DNA from: Acidobacteriota bacterium
Lineage (GTDB): Bacteria > Acidobacteriota > Blastocatellia > RBC074
Assembly (NCBI GenBank): GCA_022614735.1
Contig: JAKEHZ010000335.1
Coordinates: 1-8,516, forward strand
Length of the DNA: 8,516 nt
Direction of reading: 5' to 3'
Shown: in pieces, positions 6,246 to 8,516 of the stretch
Position numbering within the stretch: the stretch's first letter is position 1
Layout of the letters: each line of letters starts with the position of its first letter
Position numbers and translations under genes: made by a program
The notes under the pieces: generated by a model
What the model saw: the letters and a program-made list of their open reading frames with translations, nothing else
Told to the model about the DNA's origin: nothing
Database searches by the model: none

Positions 6246-7547
6246 ATGCGGATGCAAGACCTGATTGAGAAAAAACGCGACCGCAAAGAACTGACTCGCG
6301 ATGAAATTGCATTTCTGATTCGCGGCTACACACGTGACGAAATACCCGACTATCAAATGGCCGCGTGGCTGATGGCCGGATTCCTGAATGGCCTGACCGA
6401 ATCCGAAACGCAGGCGCTCGTCGAAGAGATGCTCTATTCCGGCGTCGTCCTCACGCACGATCATATTCACGAACCAAAGGTTGACAAGCATTCGACGGGA
6501 GGGGTTGGTGATAAGACTTCGCTGGTAATCGCGCCCGTCGCGGCTGCGTGCGGTGTCGCAGTGCCTATGATTTCGGGCAGGGCACTGGCGCACACAGGCG
6601 GGACCCTGGATAAACTCGAAGCCATCCCGGGATTCCGCACAGATCTTTCACTGATAGAATTCAAAGCCGTCCTCAAACGCTGCGGCCTGGCTCTGATCGG
6701 CCAGACGAAAGAGATCGCACCGGCAGATCGTAAGCTTTATGCGCTGCGAGATCTAACCGCGACCGTGCCGTTTCGCCCATTTATGTGCGCTTCGATCATG
6801 TCGAAGAAACTGGCCGAAGGGATTGATGGGCTGGTGCTCGATGTGAAGACCGGCAACGGCGCGTTTATGCGCGAGTATGAAGATGCGCGGAAACTGGCCG
6901 AGATGATGGCCTCGCTGGGCCGCAGGATGGGCAAACGCATTGTCGCGTTGATCACCGATATGAATCAGCCGCTTGGCCGTTGGGTAGGCAACGCGGTTGA
7001 AACAATGGAAGCGATTGAAACCCTGCAGGGAGATCTCGAAAGCGATTTCGCCGGATTGTGTCTTGAGCTCGCGGCGCAAATGATTGTCGTCGGCGAGATC
7101 GAAATCGATATGAACCGGGCGCGAAGTCGAGCTCGCAATGCGATCACATCGGGCGGGGCATTGGAGCGCTTCCGCTATTGCATAGAGGCGCAGGGTGGTG
7201 ACCCGCGTGTGCTCGATGATCCGAAGCTTTTGCCGCAGGCGCGCAGGGCGTCGACGATCATCGCCGACAGAACCGGCTACGTCACCGGCATCGAGACCGG
7301 CGAGATCGGCCGCGTCGTGATGGATTGGGGTGGAGGGCGCAGATGTTTGGAAGGCGCGATTGATTACAGTGTGGGATTATATATCCACGCCAAGCTGGGC
7401 GACCGTGTGAAGATTGGCGATCCAATAATCACGGCGCATTATAACGACGAATCGAGACTTGATGAGATGCAACGGCGTTTACGGTCGGCCTATAGGGTCG
7501 AAGAGGCCGCGCCGCATCTCGAACCATTGATCAAGACTATTATCTGA
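6246..7547 (+). CDS. deoA: Thymidine / pyrimidine-nucleoside phosphorylase
   Basis: This cytoplasmic salvage enzyme splits pyrimidine (deoxy)nucleosides with phosphate to give free base and (deoxy)ribose 1-phosphate. At 433 residues it matches family length. The N-terminus MRMQDLIEKKRD closely resembles Bacillus enzymes, which fixes the start at the ATG at 6246 despite a weak ribosome site. Visible motifs are KHSTGGVGDKTS (81-92, phosphate site), SGRALAHTGGTLDKLE (110-125, family signature, with Ala where Gly is usual at two positions), R168 in ALRDLTATV, and S183 and K187 in ASIMSKKLA (base recognition). A C-terminal PYNP domain covers about 345-420. Residue 108 is Met, as in thymidine phosphorylases, where Bacillus pyrimidine-nucleoside phosphorylases have Lys; a deoxynucleoside preference is inferred, so pdp would be the alternative name. 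It lies 14 bases after the HAD gene and 19 bases before the binding-protein gene. Confidence 0.95.
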   Translation: MRMQDLIEKKRDRKELTRDEIAFLIRGYTRDEIPDYQMAAWLMAGFLNGLTESETQALVEEMLYSGVVLTHDHIHEPKVDKHSTGGVGDKTSLVIAPVAAACGVAVPMISGRALAHTGGTLDKLEAIPGFRTDLSLIEFKAVLKRCGLALIGQTKEIAPADRKLYALRDLTATVPFRPFMCASIMSKKLAEGIDGLVLDVKTGNGAFMREYEDARKLAEMMASLGRRMGKRIVALITDMNQPLGRWVGNAVETMEAIETLQGDLESDFAGLCLELAAQMIVVGEIEIDMNRARSRARNAITSGGALERFRYCIEAQGGDPRVLDDPKLLPQARRASTIIADRTGYVTGIETGEIGRVVMDWGGGRRCLEGAIDYSVGLYIHAKLGDRVKIGDPIITAHYNDESRLDEMQRRLRSAYRVEEAAPHLEPLIKTII

Positions 7548-7554
7548 CCTGACC

Positions 7555-7558
7555 GGAG
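7555..7558 (+). promoter_or_regulatory. Ribosome binding site deciding the lipoprotein start
   Basis: GGAG lies only 2 bases before the ATG at 7561 but 8 bases before the in-frame ATG at 7567. The spacing favours 7567, which shortens the product by two residues (Met-Lys) without changing the signal peptide logic. Confidence 0.5.
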
Positions 7559-7566
7559 ATATGAAA

Positions 7567-8516
7567 ATGAGAATAAAAGTATTCATTCTGTTTATTTCTC
7601 TTTCGCTTTTTTCAGGGAGTTGCACGACGCGCGATTACGCTGCGGAAGCCAGTGACAAGAGAACAAAAGTCGCAATCGTCTTCGACATCGGCGGGAAAGA
7701 TGATCGGTCATTTAACGCCGCTGCGAATGTCGGTGTGCTGCGCGCGAAGAAGGACCTGCCGATCGTCTTGCGCGATGTCGAGCCGGGCGATCCGACTTCA
7801 ATCGAGCCGGCGCTGCGAGCCTTTTCGCAGTACGGATACAACCTGATCACCGCCGTCGGTTTTGCTCAAGGTCCGATCATAGCGCAGGTAGCTGTAGATT
7901 ATCCGCAGCTACATTTCGTGTTGATCGATTATCCGGTTGATCTTCCAAATGTCGCCAGCCTGCTTTTCAAGGAGCACGAAGGTTCGTTCCTTGTCGGGAT
8001 GATTGCGGCTTACAAGAGCCAGACCGGCGCCATCGGCTTTGTCGGAGGGATGGATATTCCACTGATTCACAAATTCGCGACCGGTTACGAGGAAGGCGCC
8101 CGGTATGTCAATCGGAACATTCGTGTGTTGAAAAATTATGTTGGCATCACCGATGCTGCGTGGAACAACCCGGGGAAGGGAAGGGAACTGGCCAATTCAC
8201 AGTACGAGCAGGGAGTCGATGTGATCTTCCAGGCCGCGGGGAATTCCGGGCTTGGTGTATTTGACGCCGCTGAGACTTATAAAAAATTCGCCATCGGCGT
8301 CGATGCGAACCAGAACTGGGTCAAGCCGGGATACATTTTGACGAGCATGCTCAAAAGGATCGACAACGCCGTTTACAGCATCGTTAAGGATGAAGTAGAA
8401 GGAAAATTCAAAGGTGGTGTCCACATTTATGGTCTGGATAATGATGGTGTGGGTTACGCGATAGATGAACACAACAAAGCGCTCATTCCGGATTGGGTTA
8501 TCGAGAAGGTCGAACA
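7567..8516 (+). CDS. BMP/PnrA-family nucleoside-binding lipoprotein (3' end outside window)
   Basis: The frame stays open to the window edge (316 codons seen, C-terminus missing). Residues 1-18 are a short charged start and hydrophobic stretch. The lipobox-like SGSC has Cys19 as the probable lipidation site, so the mature protein should be membrane-anchored outside the cytoplasm. The body is a periplasmic binding protein of the BMP family (PF02608 type), with FDIGGKDDRSFN near the mature N-terminus and GFVGGMDIPLIHKFATGYEEGA (about 157-178), a hallmark of this family. NWVKPGYILTSMLKRIDNAV follows at about 250-269. Characterised members such as Treponema PnrA (TmpC) bind purine nucleosides for ABC import. 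Its position 19 bases after a nucleoside phosphorylase supports nucleoside uptake. The matching ATPase and permease genes, if present, would lie beyond the edge. The exact ligand is not readable. Confidence 0.92.
   Translation, partial: MRIKVFILFISLSLFSGSCTTRDYAAEASDKRTKVAIVFDIGGKDDRSFNAAANVGVLRAKKDLPIVLRDVEPGDPTSIEPALRAFSQYGYNLITAVGFAQGPIIAQVAVDYPQLHFVLIDYPVDLPNVASLLFKEHEGSFLVGMIAAYKSQTGAIGFVGGMDIPLIHKFATGYEEGARYVNRNIRVLKNYVGITDAAWNNPGKGRELANSQYEQGVDVIFQAAGNSGLGVFDAAETYKKFAIGVDANQNWVKPGYILTSMLKRIDNAVYSIVKDEVEGKFKGGVHIYGLDNDGVGYAIDEHNKALIPDWVIEKVE

Overview
This window is ordinary chromosomal housekeeping DNA of a moderately GC-rich bacterium, with seven genes all on the + strand. The likely source is an Acidobacteriota species, possibly of the Blastocatellia group. 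The clearest pointer is the secreted von Willebrand A protein at 1640-2716, which has the architecture of the VWFA-related family typical of Acidobacteria (TIGR03436-like). This assignment is inference: there is no rRNA marker here and no database search was run.

Layout: (1) 1-253, spacer with a large heptad-built inverted repeat, then an extended -10 promoter. (2) 254-1621, trmFO, folate-dependent tRNA m5U54 methyltransferase. (3) 1640-2716, exported VWA protein, 18 bases downstream of trmFO behind a good ribosome binding site. (4) 2717-3009, spacer with a 41-bp-arm inverted repeat directly after the stop codon, then an extended -10 candidate. (5) 3010-4116, membrane-anchored PIN-TRAM protein of the YacL type. 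(6) 4117-4237, spacer made almost entirely of heptad repeats in head-to-head orientation. (7) 4238-5458, fused IspD-IspF of the MEP isoprenoid pathway. (8) 5465-5499, perfect 16-bp-arm hairpin. (9) 5515-6231, HAD-family phosphatase. (10) 6246-7547, thymidine/pyrimidine-nucleoside phosphorylase. (11) 7567 to the window end, nucleoside-binding lipoprotein of the BMP/PnrA family, cut off by the edge.

Two gene groupings make sense together. The yacL-like gene followed by ispD and ispF keeps a gene order known from Bacillus subtilis (yacL-ispD-ispF). The HAD phosphatase, nucleoside phosphorylase and nucleoside-binding lipoprotein are tightly spaced and look like a nucleoside uptake and salvage unit.

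The genes are mostly conventional; the unusual material is between them. Three spacers carry long inverted repeats built wholly or partly from 7-base units, each with a different sequence (GGCAAAA, GATTGCG plus an ACGAAAC-type repeat, and GCGAACT). They resemble in style the heptanucleotide STRR repeats of cyanobacteria. They start within 1-2 bases of stop codons, and in one case run to 5 bases before a start codon, replacing the normal Shine-Dalgarno region. No transposase, CRISPR array, tRNA, rRNA or phage gene was seen.
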